Position numbers and translations under genes: made by a program. The notes beneath the pieces are model-generated. The model saw only the letters and a program-made list of their open reading frames with translations. It was not told where the DNA came from and searched no databases. From NCBI GenBank assembly GCA_002482965.1, contig DLGZ01000006.1, positions 1,014 to 65,013 of the forward strand: a DNA stretch of 64,000 nt, in the 5' to 3' direction. Source of the DNA: Verrucomicrobiaceae bacterium UBA7681. GTDB taxonomy: Bacteria > Verrucomicrobiota > Verrucomicrobiia > Verrucomicrobiales > Verrucomicrobiaceae. The stretch's first letter is position 1. Each line of letters starts with the position of its first letter. This document shows, piece by piece, positions 7,883-19,549 of the stretch.

Positions 7883-8530
7883 ATGAAGATGAAAGCATGT
7901 TTTTTGTTTTTAATGGTGCTGGGGGCCATCGTGCCAGGTGTGGCAGAAGACCGGACGGATGACCCTTTGCAGTCGCCCATCATTATTCTCTGTCTTAGAC
8001 CTTTACGGCTGGCAGAGGAGCCGGGACTGCCGGAAGCGGTGGAAAGCGTGAAACGGCTCACCACGTTCTCCCAGACGCAGGAGGGCATGCCCAAGCGTGC
8101 GGTCGATGCGCTGGTGTTTATTATCTCCGACCTCTTCAAAAAAGAGCAGGAGCTTGCTGCGGCGGAAAAAGCTCTGGCCAAAGCGGAACGGCAGGCATTG
8201 GCCAAGGAGGACCTGGCCACGCGCACCGAACTCGTGGGCAGTCCGCTCTCCGGGCCGAATCCGCGTCTTGCAACGATGTACCGCCAAGAGGCGGCGGAAC
8301 TCCGAGGCAAGGCAAGCCGACGGCATGAGGCTGCCCTCAAAGTGCTGAAGGAAAAAATCACCGCCTACAACGTGTCGGTAGGCTACTTCCAGTCCCAAGG
8401 CGACACCGAGGTGGTGATCGCTCTGGCGAGTTCGCTGTTTGCGGTGGTTGACCGCCACCTGCCGGAGTTTGATTTCAAGCCCACCGTGTCACGTGAATGG
8501 ATTCTCCACCAGAAGCGGGCTGAGGCATAA
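7883..8530 (+). CDS. Secreted coiled-coil protein of unknown function
   Basis: From ATG 7883 the 215-residue product starts MKMKACFLFLMVLGAIVPGVAED, a clear Sec signal peptide with likely cleavage at GVA-ED. The longer in-frame ORF from 7814 would bury this signal, so 7883 is preferred. Residues about 75-160 are Ala/Glu/Lys/Arg-rich heptad-like helix (EQELAAAEKALAKAERQ). The C-terminus is predicted mixed alpha/beta. I do not recognise a family. The gene is followed immediately by a strong bidirectional hairpin that separates it from the convergent helicase gene. Confidence 0.65.
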   Translation: MKMKACFLFLMVLGAIVPGVAEDRTDDPLQSPIIILCLRPLRLAEEPGLPEAVESVKRLTTFSQTQEGMPKRAVDALVFIISDLFKKEQELAAAEKALAKAERQALAKEDLATRTELVGSPLSGPNPRLATMYRQEAAELRGKASRRHEAALKVLKEKITAYNVSVGYFQSQGDTEVVIALASSLFAVVDRHLPEFDFKPTVSREWILHQKRAEA

Positions 8531-8533
8531 AAA

Positions 8534-8561
8534 AGTGTTGGAGCCTTGCGACTCCAACACT
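8534..8561. terminator. Bidirectional intrinsic-type terminator
   Basis: A perfect 10-bp stem (arm AGTGTTGGAG) with an 8-base loop lies three bases after the stop of the coiled-coil gene and 37 bases after the helicase stop on the other strand. An A-run precedes the hairpin (AAAAA), giving a U-tract for the reverse-strand transcript. On the forward strand only a weak TCTTC follows. It fits termination of both convergent genes. Confidence 0.8.
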
Positions 8562-8598
8562 CTTCAAACTTTAGATCTGGAGCCAGGGCTCCGGGCTG

Positions 8599-11088
<2,490 letters not shown>

Positions 11089-11533
11089 AAAAACAGAAAC
11101 GAAACGTATCCCTCAGAATTTGAGGGGTGTCATACTGTCACCAAAAGGGGAGATAGCAAGGTGTTTGATCTTGAGGGGCCTGGGAGGCTGAGGGCTGGAG
11201 AGCAGGATCAGGGCGGGAATGGAGCCTGCCAAATGGCGAATGAGTCAATCGAATGACGAAATAATGGCGAATGACGAGGCTTGAAAAGCAGTGCGGAAGA
11301 CACGCGCCGAACAACCCGGCATTCCGGTGAATTCTGCGCCAGGCTAGGGACTTCGTCATTGGTGCTTCGTCATTGCCTTCAGCGCTAGTTCCACCGGTGC
11401 TAACTTATCAGCTCCCCGCTCCGCCTCGGCAAAAAACCCTCTTAAACAGCATAGACGGCTGCAAAAGACCTCCTAGAATCGCGTTTTCCTCAGCCAACCA
11501 ACCTGCGGGCGCCACCATGCCCGTACTCCAACC
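11089..11533. other. Gene-free 445-base divergent region between helicase and korA
   Basis: I see no gene here. A short inverted repeat (CCCTCA, 5-base loop, TGAGGG) at 11110-11126 lies 22 bases upstream of the helicase ATG and could affect its leader. Between about 11231 and 11382 are several imperfect copies of GCGAATGACGA or its complement TTCGTCATT, an AT-leaning short repeat often seen in such intergenic DNA. The remainder should contain the divergent promoters, but I cannot assign -35 and -10 boxes reliably. Confidence 0.5.
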
Positions 11534-13327
11534 ATGTCCTCAGCTACAGCTCCTTCGTCGTCTTCACCCACGTCCCTGCGCAACGCCGTCATCCGCCTCG
11601 CTGGGAATTCCCAGGACGGTATTCAGTCCATCGGCGGCTTTCTGGCCCGACTGGCCGGCCGCACGGCGCAGGAAGTGATGACCTACATGACCATCCCGTC
11701 CACGATTTCGGGCGGTCCCTCCATCTTCCAGGTGCATCTGGGCTCTGGCGAGGTGCTGCATGAGGGGGATGAGGCGGACGTGCTGGTGGTCTTTTACAAG
11801 CACAGCTACGAAAACCACATCGCCGCGCTGCGGGATGGTGGCATTTGCTTCTATGACACGGCGGACATGGGGCCGGAAGATATCAAGCACGAGCGCGGCA
11901 TCACCCACATCGGCGTGCCCTTCACCTCTGCTACTGTGGAGGCCGTGGGCGGTTCCACGCGTGACCGTGGCAAGAACATGTTTGTGCTCGGCATGGTCTG
12001 CGCCGTCTTCAATCTGGACAAGGAAAAGCTCGTGGGCATCGTCAGCCGCCAGTTTGGCAAAAAGGACGAAAGCGTGCTGCGCAATGCGCTGCTGGCCTTT
12101 GATGCGGGCTTTGCCTACCAGGTGGGCGATGTCGAAAAGTTTGCCTTTGTGCCCGGGGAGGCTACCACTGGCCACCGTATCAGCACCGATGGCAATCAGA
12201 TGCTCACGCTCGGCCTGATTGCCGCCGGGGTGCGCTACGGCTCCGCGTATCCGATCACCCCCTGGTCGTCCATCATGGAATCGCTGCGCGTGGAACTGCC
12301 GAAGTATGGCGGCCTCTACGTGCAGGCGGAGGACGAACTCGCCGCCGTGTCCATGACCATCGGGGCCGCCTTTGCCGGGCACCTCGCCATCACCGGCAGC
12401 GCTGGCCCGGGCCTGAGCTTGAAAATGGAAGCGCTGGGCTATGCCAGCATGGCGGAAATCCCGCTGATCGTCGTCAATGTACAGCGCGGCGGTCCTTCCA
12501 CCGGCCTGCCTACCAGCGTGGAGCAGTCCGACCTCATGCAGGCTATTTATGGCAGCCATGGCGACAGCCCACGCATCGTGCTGGCGCCGAAGGACGTGGA
12601 AGACTGCTTCTACATCGCCCTCGAAGCCGGCAAGCTGGCCAAGAAATACTCCTGCCCTGTCATCATCCTGAGCGATCAGGCTCTGAGCAGCCGCATCGAG
12701 GCCTTTGAAGAGCCGGATCTGGACAAGCACTGGGTCGAACCCACGCTCGACATCTCCACCCGCCCTGAAGGCTTCAAGCCTTATCCGCTGGATTCCATCA
12801 CGCAGCATGCACCTCCGGGTTCCAAAATGGCCGGCGGCAAGTACCCCGTGTCCACGGGTCTGGAGCACGATGAAATGGGGCACCCCAGCGGCAGTCCCAA
12901 AATGCACACGCTGATGACTGCCAAGCGCCGCAACAAGCTGGTGCAGCTTGCCAAAGAACTCCCGCTGCCAGAAATCCATGGGGATCAAACGGGCGACGTC
13001 CTCGTCATCGGCTGGGGTAGCACCTACGGCCCGATCAAGGAGAGCGTGGACCGCCTGCGCCTTGAAGGCCACAAGGCTGGTGCGCTGCACCTGCGCCACC
13101 TGCACCCGATGCCGGATGGCCTGGACGGACTGTTCAAGAAGTTCAAACACGTCGTCTGCGTGGAGATGAACGACTCCGGTCTCTACGGCTATGGCCAGCT
13201 GGCCATGCTGCTGCGCGCCAGCCTCGCTGACCCGCGCATCCAATCCGTGTGCAAAACCGACGGTCTCGCCTTCCGCATCCGCGAGATTGTCACGGGCGTC
13301 GAAAAAATCATGAGCGCCCAGGCCTGA
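11534..13327 (+). CDS. korA: 2-oxoacid:acceptor oxidoreductase subunit alpha (gamma-alpha fusion), 2-oxoglutarate:ferredoxin oxidoreductase type
   Basis: The 597-residue protein has the fused arrangement of KorA. An N-terminal gamma-type domain (about 15-200; GNSQDGIQSIGGFLARLAG and TYMTIPSTISGGPS) is followed by the pyrimidine-binding alpha domain (from about 220; GVRYGSAYPITPWSSIMESL) and a C-terminal transketolase-like domain II. Together with KorB it oxidatively decarboxylates 2-oxoglutarate (or another 2-oxoacid) to the acyl-CoA while reducing ferredoxin. It lies 41 bases upstream of korB and is clearly co-transcribed with it. The split into two genes of about 600 and 300 residues is the typical arrangement of the aerobic-tolerant type. 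Confidence 0.93.
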   Translation: MSSATAPSSSSPTSLRNAVIRLAGNSQDGIQSIGGFLARLAGRTAQEVMTYMTIPSTISGGPSIFQVHLGSGEVLHEGDEADVLVVFYKHSYENHIAALRDGGICFYDTADMGPEDIKHERGITHIGVPFTSATVEAVGGSTRDRGKNMFVLGMVCAVFNLDKEKLVGIVSRQFGKKDESVLRNALLAFDAGFAYQVGDVEKFAFVPGEATTGHRISTDGNQMLTLGLIAAGVRYGSAYPITPWSSIMESLRVELPKYGGLYVQAEDELAAVSMTIGAAFAGHLAITGSAGPGLSLKMEALGYASMAEIPLIVVNVQRGGPSTGLPTSVEQSDLMQAIYGSHGDSPRIVLAPKDVEDCFYIALEAGKLAKKYSCPVIILSDQALSSRIEAFEEPDLDKHWVEPTLDISTRPEGFKPYPLDSITQHAPPGSKMAGGKYPVSTGLEHDEMGHPSGSPKMHTLMTAKRRNKLVQLAKELPLPEIHGDQTGDVLVIGWGSTYGPIKESVDRLRLEGHKAGALHLRHLHPMPDGLDGLFKKFKHVVCVEMNDSGLYGYGQLAMLLRASLADPRIQSVCKTDGLAFRIREIVTGVEKIMSAQA

Positions 13328-13368
13328 TCCGAACCCGCAGCATTCAACCTTTCATTTTTCCAACCACC

Positions 13369-14277
13369 ATGTCCACCGCCCTCGTCACTCCAGCAGTTCC
13401 TGCCCCTGACAAGCTCACCAAAAAAGCCCTCACTGCGGATCATCCCACGTGGTGCCCCGGCTGCGGTGACTTCGCCGTGCTGAACATCTTCTACCGCGTG
13501 CTGGAGAAGCTGCAGTATCCGCATGAAAACATCGTCTGCGTGGCGGGCATCGGCTGCTCCAGCCGCTTCCCGTATTTCATGAATACGCACGGCATCCACT
13601 TCATCCATGGTCGTGCGCTGCCTCTGGCCACCGGCATCTCGCTGAGCCGCCCCGACGTGCACGTCTTCGTCTTCGGCGGTGATGGCGACGGCTTCTCCAT
13701 CGGCGGCAACCACCTCAACCACGCCGCGCGCAAAAACATCAAGCTCACCTACGTCATCATGGACAACTTCGTCTATGGCCTGACCAAGAAGCAGACCAGT
13801 CCGACGAGCCCCATCGGCTTCAAGAGCAAGACCGACCCCACCGGCAGCATCGACCGCCCGATCAATCCCATGCGCCAGCTCCTCGCCAGCGGTGCCACCT
13901 TCATCGCCCGCACGCATGCCGCGCAGGTGAAGCACATGGAGGCCATGTTTGAGCGCGCGATCCTGCATGATGGCTTCAGCGTCGTCGAATGCCTCAGCGA
14001 GTGCGTCATGTTCTTCGCCGGTGCGTTTGACGACAGCACACCCCGGAAAGGCGGCACCTTCGACACCATCGACGAAACGCAGCACGACGTCACCGACGAC
14101 CAGGCCGCCTACAAGATGGCCGAAAACCTCGCTCCCGGAAAATTCGGCGTGTACTACCAGGTCAACCGCCCCACCAAGAACGCTCTGGAGCAGAAGTGGA
14201 TCGACGACACGCAGTCAAAGCTCGTCGGTGTCTCGCAGAAGGAGATTCTGAAAAAGCGCTTTGAAGCGATGCGGTGA
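13369..14277 (+). CDS. korB: 2-oxoacid:ferredoxin oxidoreductase subunit beta (TPP-binding)
   Basis: The 302-residue protein contains the CPGCG motif near residue 30, the GIGCSSRFPYF region and the thiamine-diphosphate motif GDGDGFSIGGNH (about 104-115), all diagnostic of the beta subunit. The CPGCG cysteines and C208-region residues help ligate the 4Fe-4S cluster in family members. ATG 13369 is chosen over the longer ORF, which runs back into korA; it gives the canonical N-terminus before HPTWCPGCG. KorB carries the TPP and iron-sulfur site that delivers electrons to ferredoxin. No ferredoxin gene is adjacent. Confidence 0.93.
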   Translation: MSTALVTPAVPAPDKLTKKALTADHPTWCPGCGDFAVLNIFYRVLEKLQYPHENIVCVAGIGCSSRFPYFMNTHGIHFIHGRALPLATGISLSRPDVHVFVFGGDGDGFSIGGNHLNHAARKNIKLTYVIMDNFVYGLTKKQTSPTSPIGFKSKTDPTGSIDRPINPMRQLLASGATFIARTHAAQVKHMEAMFERAILHDGFSVVECLSECVMFFAGAFDDSTPRKGGTFDTIDETQHDVTDDQAAYKMAENLAPGKFGVYYQVNRPTKNALEQKWIDDTQSKLVGVSQKEILKKRFEAMR

Positions 14278-14363
14278 TTTTCGCTGCGAGTTTCAAGTTC
14301 GCTGGAGTTCTCGGTGTCGGGTTGATAATTGCCGTGAGGCAGTGACTATCTCGTCCGCTCTTT

Positions 14364-14394
14364 CCAGAGCGAGCTAAAGCTCGGCAGTACTTTT
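14364..14394 (-). repeat. Dispersed repeat family 1, copy B
   Basis: On the reverse strand this 31-base segment reads AAAAGTACTGCCGAGC, then TTTAGCTC, then GCTCTGG. It nearly matches copies at 1665 and 30377. It ends five bases before the ATG of the MBL-fold gene and so forms the end of that gene's leader, where no Shine-Dalgarno is visible. Confidence 0.6.
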
Positions 14395-14398
14395 CCTC

Positions 14399-15286
14399 AT
14401 GCGCATCCACACCCTCGATCTCTGTTTCCAAGGCATCCCTGGACTCATTGCTTCCTATCTCATTGAGAGCGGGGGCGAGTATGCGTTGATCGAATCTGGC
14501 CCGGGATCGACGCTGGAAGCACTGCGTGCGGCGATTCGTGCGCTCAGTGTCGATGAATCCGCGATCAAAAAAGTCTTCGTCACTCACATTCATCTGGATC
14601 ACGCCGGTGCCGCCGGGTGGTTCGCACAGCAGGGGGCCACGGTGTACTGCCACCCTCTGGCCGTTCGACATTTGATTGATCCTTCTAGGCTCATGGACAG
14701 CGCCCGCATGGTCTATGGTGATCTCATGGACAAGCTCTGGGGCGACATGCTGCCCGCACCTGCGGAACGCGTGGTCGCCTTGCAGGACAATGAATGCGTG
14801 CCGTTGGGCGAGATCGAGGTCATCGCCTGGGACACACCGGGGCATGCGCGGCATCATCACGCTTTTGTCATTGGTGATGTCTGCTTCACAGGAGACGTGG
14901 CGGGCATGCGGCTGGAGCACAGCCGCTATCTTTCCGTCACCGCAGCGCCGCCGCAGTTTGATCCCGTCGCCTATGCGAAGTCCCTGGACCGTCTCATGGC
15001 TGCCAACTTCAAGACGCTCTATCTGACTCACTTTGGCGAGGTGAGTGATGTGGACTGGCATCTGAGAACCTATCGCCAGCGGGTTGCAGAGGTTTACGAG
15101 CGCGTGGCCGCAGATTTCCAGGCGGGCGTTGGCGTGGAGGAAAACCGCCGCAACTATGCGGCGGCCGAGCACACCATTGCCATGCAGGCCGGCGTTGATG
15201 AAGCTCTCTGGCGCAAAGGGGAAGACGCCAACGTCACCTCCATGTGCGCCGATGGCGTGCGGCTGTACTGCGAGAAAGGTCGATAA
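14399..15286 (+). CDS. MBL-fold metallo-hydrolase
   Basis: The 295-residue protein shows the metallo-beta-lactamase signature THIHLDHAG (H-x-H-x-D-H, about residues 62-70), a downstream DTPGHARHHHAF histidine, the FTGD aspartate (about 165) and the TLYLTHFG histidine (about 210), enough ligands for a binuclear metal site. Overall it resembles glyoxalase II-like hydrolases with a C-terminal helical extension (RTYRQRVAEVYERVAADF). Substrate is unknown; thioesters, lactones or phosphodiesters are all possible. It may be read through from korB across a 121-base gap containing the inverted copy of repeat family 1. Confidence 0.85.
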   Translation: MRIHTLDLCFQGIPGLIASYLIESGGEYALIESGPGSTLEALRAAIRALSVDESAIKKVFVTHIHLDHAGAAGWFAQQGATVYCHPLAVRHLIDPSRLMDSARMVYGDLMDKLWGDMLPAPAERVVALQDNECVPLGEIEVIAWDTPGHARHHHAFVIGDVCFTGDVAGMRLEHSRYLSVTAAPPQFDPVAYAKSLDRLMAANFKTLYLTHFGEVSDVDWHLRTYRQRVAEVYERVAADFQAGVGVEENRRNYAAAEHTIAMQAGVDEALWRKGEDANVTSMCADGVRLYCEKGR

Positions 15287-15423
15287 GAGGCCGTTTAAGG
15301 AACAATGAACGAGAATTGCGGTTTTTAATAAACTGTCCCGTCCATTGTGAAAAATTTCAAAAAACTACTTAACCATCCCGTAATATTGATGTAAGTTGAG
15401 TCATTGCTGCAACGAAGTCACTT

Positions 15424-18400
15424 ATGAGCAACATCGCTTTTGAACTAGATGGTAGCCGGGACGCCAGGGTGCCTAAGATGTCACTGCCAACCGGGAAATT
15501 GGCGGAGCTTAATGCCGCCGCTGCGGATGCCCAGGCAACCTGTGAACGCTGGCACTCTGAGCTGCAATCTGTGCAGGAACAGCACCGGGCGCTGACGCAT
15601 GAAGTGCGGCAGATGTCACGGCTGCATGAGCAGAAGACTTCAGAAGTGAACCGTCTCGTCAGTCTTGAGGCAAGCCTGAACGAGCAACTGGGCAAGCTGA
15701 ATGGACACCGTGAGATGCTGCAGGGCCGGTTGCAGGAGATCAACGCCCGCTATCTGCAAGATCAGGGCCGTCTGGAACAGACGCAGCAGAAATTGAGCGA
15801 ATGGGAGGGGCACAAGCAGTCTGTGGAGTCGCAGGTGGGCGTGGCGTCAAAGCAGCTTGCAGGGCTGAAGGCAGAGTCCGCGCTGCTGGAAGAGCGCAGT
15901 TCCGAGCTTTCCGATCTGCTGCAGAAGGCGATCGACGAAGTGACCCGCCAGCAGGAGCGCATCGTCGAGGCGCGCGGCTTGGTGCTCCGGCATGAGACGC
16001 GGCAGCAGGAACTGACGATCAATATCGCACGGCTGGAGGTGAGCAACCAGCAGACGGATGCCAACCTCAAGCTCAAACAAGAGCGCCTCAACTATTTGGA
16101 AGAAGCTGGCAGCCGGGCCACCGGCCATGTGGTGGATCTGACCTCGCGCTATCAGGCCTTGGAGCAAAATTTCGCGCAGCTCACTGCGCAGTGCCGGGAA
16201 GGCGAGGCCTCTCTCAACATCACCCGGAGCGCCATCGCCGATGAACGGGCGCGATTGCAGGAAAAGCGGCATGCCGTACAGGAGACAGGCCAGCACCACG
16301 CTGATTTGCAGAACGCGGTCAAAGAACTGGCGGAGCAGCGAGTGGCTGCGGCAGCAGCGCTGGGGGATCTCAAGGCCGAAGCGGTGCAGCACGAGCAGAC
16401 GGTGATCATTCTCCGCCAGCAACGGGCGAAAAGTCAGGCTGAAATGGATGAACTGCGCGCCTGCGAGCAGACCCTCGCGCAGGCCCTGCTGACACGCCGC
16501 GGCGAACTCGCCCGCATGGAGGAGAAGCTGGGCATCACCTTGAATGAGTGTACGGAAGCCACCGCACAACTGGCCGATCTTGGCCGGGCGGTGGCCCAGC
16601 TCGAGACGCATGAAACCGAGTCAGCGCGGCAGATTCAGCAGTTCACCCAGGAGCTCGTGGATCTTGGCGTCAAACGCCAGCAGGTGCAGGACGAGATCGC
16701 TGAAACAGAAACCACGCTGACAGCGCTGGGTGAGCAGCACCGCGCTCTCGGCGCAGAGATCGTCGTGCTGGTCAACACCCGGCAGTCCACCGCAGATGCT
16801 TTGCAAGGCTGCCGTGCTGAACTTGCCACCACGGAAGCGAAGCTGCAGAGCACCCAGGATGACTGCCTCGCCGCCGAAACGCGTCTCGCCTCCCTCAATC
16901 AGACATTGCATGAGCGTCAGGAGCAGGAGTCCATTCTCGGTGACCGCATTCATGCGCTGGAGCAGAAGTCCGAGCAGCTTGAGAGCCAGACTCAGGAGCA
17001 GACCGGCAAACTCGAAGCGCTGCGTCAGGAACGCATTGGCACCGAGATCACTTTGCAGCGCCTCACCCAGCAGCATGAAGAGGCGGGCATCCGATTGGAA
17101 ACCCGTCATGCGGAGATCGACACCGCTGCGGTACGACTGCAGCAGGCACTGCATGAATGCCAGCAAGCCGAGGAGCGCCGGATGGCCTTGACCCATGAAG
17201 TGGAAAATCTGCTCATGCGGCAGCAAAATCAGGAGATGATCCTGCGTGAAATCGAAGCCCAGATCGCCCGGCGTGAACAGGACCGCGAAGCCTCCGCAGC
17301 AGCAGCACGCCAGTCCCAGCAGGAGCACGAGACTTTTGCCGCATCTGTCCTGGCAACCCGAAGGGAACTGGCTGAGCAACAGGCTGGTGTGACCACGGCC
17401 ACGGCCAAGCTGTCAGAACTTCAAACTGCGGTACAGGAGACGGAACAGAACCTGACGACCACTTCTGCCAGCCTGGCAGGGCAGGAGCAAAAGCTGGTGG
17501 AAACCCGCAGTGCCCTCGATGCCGCGACGCAGGAACTCCTAATGGCGCATGACTTGAAGGTGACTCTGGAGGCGCTGACATCCCGGCAGGCCAATGTGGC
17601 GGCTGCGGAGAAGCATTTGGAGATTTTGGGCCGCCAGGTGGACGAGGCTTCCCAGCGTCGTACCCAGCTTGACGCTGCCCTGAAAGAAATCACGCAGCAG
17701 CTTGCCACCGCCACCGCCAGTTGTGACTCCGTCAGCCATCAGGAAATCGAGACCCGCCAGCGTCTGGACCAGATGACGGCCCAGGAGAAAGACCTCCGCC
17801 AGGAAATCGTGACACTGACCACCTCTGCCCAGCAGGAGCGGGTGATGTATGATGAACTGCGTTCCTTGTCGAAGGACGCCCGTCAGTTGCATGATCAGGA
17901 AACTGCCGCACTTACGGCGCAGATCCGAGATGCGCGCCAGCAGCTCAGCGGCTGGGAGACGCAGATCACCTCATTGCTGGACTGGAAAGAGCGGATGGAT
18001 CAATGTCTGAACCGGCTGCAGCAGGCCGAGGCGGATTCAACTGAATCTCGCAGCGCGAAGGATGAAATTCTCATGGCACTGGGCGCTCTGCGTCACATCA
18101 TGGAACGTCTTCAGTCCAGCAAGACTGACGCTGCAGGCGCATCCTCGCGTCAGGCCACTGGCGAAAGCTCATCTGATGACATGGCCACCCCAGAGGTGAA
18201 AACTGGCAGCTCGCTGTTCAGCGAGTTGAGGCCAAACAGTCGTCTCTGCCGCCTGCGTGACGAACTGCTGCGTGAAGAGAGCCGTCTGAGTTTTCTGCGT
18301 CAAAATACACGGACCCTCGAACTCCGTGCCCGCACCCGCCCGCCGATTCTGTCGGGGCTGGAAGGACAGAACGCTGGCAGTCAGGAAGGCATGTCTCACT

Positions 18401-18537
18401 GGGAGGAGCGGATCAAGCGCGCAGCAGTTGACGAAACGAATCTCTTGGAGAAAATCGCCACTCTCAAAGGGCAGCTCGCGGAACTCCGTGGCGAAATCCA
18501 GACGTCGCCCGCAATGGCCATGGACGCGAGCGGTTGA
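15424..18537 (+). CDS. Giant coiled-coil protein (1037 aa), SMC-rod-like without ATPase heads
   Basis: Nearly the whole protein from residue 25 to 900 is Gln/Glu/Ala/Leu-rich heptad repeat (for example LQSVQEQHRALTHEVRQMSR and many AETETTL-type turns). It has no Walker A, hinge or membrane segment. Residues about 900-950 are Ser/Thr-rich, probably disordered. A second short helical block with conserved-looking SRLCRLRDELLREESRLSFL ends the protein. It is almost certainly an elongated dimeric rod in the cytoplasm. Candidates are a cytoskeletal or scaffold filament or a chromosome-associated rod, but no family is recognised. An AT-rich leader of about 100 bases with the dyad TGAAAAATTTCA upstream suggests its own promoter. 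Confidence 0.75.
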   Translation: MSNIAFELDGSRDARVPKMSLPTGKLAELNAAAADAQATCERWHSELQSVQEQHRALTHEVRQMSRLHEQKTSEVNRLVSLEASLNEQLGKLNGHREMLQGRLQEINARYLQDQGRLEQTQQKLSEWEGHKQSVESQVGVASKQLAGLKAESALLEERSSELSDLLQKAIDEVTRQQERIVEARGLVLRHETRQQELTINIARLEVSNQQTDANLKLKQERLNYLEEAGSRATGHVVDLTSRYQALEQNFAQLTAQCREGEASLNITRSAIADERARLQEKRHAVQETGQHHADLQNAVKELAEQRVAAAAALGDLKAEAVQHEQTVIILRQQRAKSQAEMDELRACEQTLAQALLTRRGELARMEEKLGITLNECTEATAQLADLGRAVAQLETHETESARQIQQFTQELVDLGVKRQQVQDEIAETETTLTALGEQHRALGAEIVVLVNTRQSTADALQGCRAELATTEAKLQSTQDDCLAAETRLASLNQTLHERQEQESILGDRIHALEQKSEQLESQTQEQTGKLEALRQERIGTEITLQRLTQQHEEAGIRLETRHAEIDTAAVRLQQALHECQQAEERRMALTHEVENLLMRQQNQEMILREIEAQIARREQDREASAAAARQSQQEHETFAASVLATRRELAEQQAGVTTATAKLSELQTAVQETEQNLTTTSASLAGQEQKLVETRSALDAATQELLMAHDLKVTLEALTSRQANVAAAEKHLEILGRQVDEASQRRTQLDAALKEITQQLATATASCDSVSHQEIETRQRLDQMTAQEKDLRQEIVTLTTSAQQERVMYDELRSLSKDARQLHDQETAALTAQIRDARQQLSGWETQITSLLDWKERMDQCLNRLQQAEADSTESRSAKDEILMALGALRHIMERLQSSKTDAAGASSRQATGESSSDDMATPEVKTGSSLFSELRPNSRLCRLRDELLREESRLSFLRQNTRTLELRARTRPPILSGLEGQNAGSQEGMSHWEERIKRAAVDETNLLEKIATLKGQLAELRGEIQTSPAMAMDASG

Positions 18538-18592
18538 TCGTATCGATCAAGGGCGGAGTGGAGCAAGTGGTCTGCGAGATGTCCGTGGCACC

Positions 18593-19549
18593 CTATCTCG
18601 GACGGGGACGCCGGCGTGTACTCACGAGTCGGGCGCGGGCGCTGAGTTGCATTTTGCGGCCCACGACGAGCATCAGCATGATCACGGCGGCGCGGATCAT
18701 CCACCAGCGTTCGGTGCTTGGGGTCACGGGCGGGGCGGTGGAATCAATGGAGCTGGCGAGTTTGACGCCGGGGGTGTTTAGCGGCGCGGTCGCGATGGTG
18801 GCTGCCGATCCATCAATGGATGTCGCGATTTGGGCGACTGGAGCTGCGAAGGGTTGCTCTGCCGCAGTGGCAGGGGGCATGGGTGCGTTTTCGAGGGCCT
18901 GAGCAGACTGTGCGGATTTCTTCTTCTCCGCGTCCTGCACAAAAGGGTCGTCCGCGTACCCGGTGTCGTAGAGATACTCCGGCTCCTGCACGCTGAAGGT
19001 CACGTCTTCGTTGCGGCCGTCCTGCTCAAAGATGGCGTGGACCGTCTGCATCGGCCCGGTTTGCTCGAAGATCTCGAAGCCCAGCCAAAAGTCCTCCAGC
19101 ACCTTGCCTTCGATACTTTGCACGAAGGTCACATCCACATTGCGCGCCGCATACTCGAGCTCGGTCATGGGCGGTGTCTGTGCGGGATTCGGCCAAACCG
19201 GCTCGAAGCGTACGCCGGAACCCAGCATGGCTTTTTGCTGGTTGATCTCCACTTGAATGTGCTGGTTCAGATACGTCGCGATGCGCGGCTGCGCGGCGGC
19301 GAGCTCCGCCATGCTGATCTTTGCGTCGCCGTCCGTGTCGATGCCGGTAAACCGTGTGAGTGTGAGGATGTTGAACGTCAGCCGGATCTCCAACTGATTC
19401 AGCTTGGGCCGCACGCGCATCTCGCTTTGGTCGGCAGGGTGGGCGTGGGTGGAATGATGAATGCCGAATGCCAGAATGAAGGCCAGCGGCAGGGCGCGCA
19501 TCAGGCTCTGACGATTGGTCAGCTCAGGGTTCGGGATGCGCGGCTTCAT
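18593..19549 (-). CDS. Secreted/membrane EF-hand protein with C-terminal anchor
   Basis: From ATG 19549 the product has 318 residues. A signal peptide (ALPLAFILAFGIHHSTHAHP) precedes a beta-rich domain. A canonical EF-hand calcium loop DTDGDAKISMAEL lies at residues 71-83. A Pro/Ala-rich linker runs from about 215 to 265, with a single membrane segment (WWMIRAAVIMLMLVVG) and a basic tail near the end. The N-terminal part resembles the extracytoplasmic domain found beside HupE/UreJ-type metal permeases, so a metal-related role is possible but unproven. Its start overlaps the stop of the upstream RraB-like gene as ATGA, which argues for translational coupling. Confidence 0.7.
   Translation of the reverse strand: MKPRIPNPELTNRQSLMRALPLAFILAFGIHHSTHAHPADQSEMRVRPKLNQLEIRLTFNILTLTRFTGIDTDGDAKISMAELAAAQPRIATYLNQHIQVEINQQKAMLGSGVRFEPVWPNPAQTPPMTELEYAARNVDVTFVQSIEGKVLEDFWLGFEIFEQTGPMQTVHAIFEQDGRNEDVTFSVQEPEYLYDTGYADDPFVQDAEKKKSAQSAQALENAPMPPATAAEQPFAAPVAQIATSIDGSAATIATAPLNTPGVKLASSIDSTAPPVTPSTERWWMIRAAVIMLMLVVGRKMQLSARARLVSTRRRPRPR

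Noticed and set aside
11564..13243. 559-codon open frame antisense to korA
   Set aside because: The forward frame encodes a complete KorA; the antisense product has no family features.
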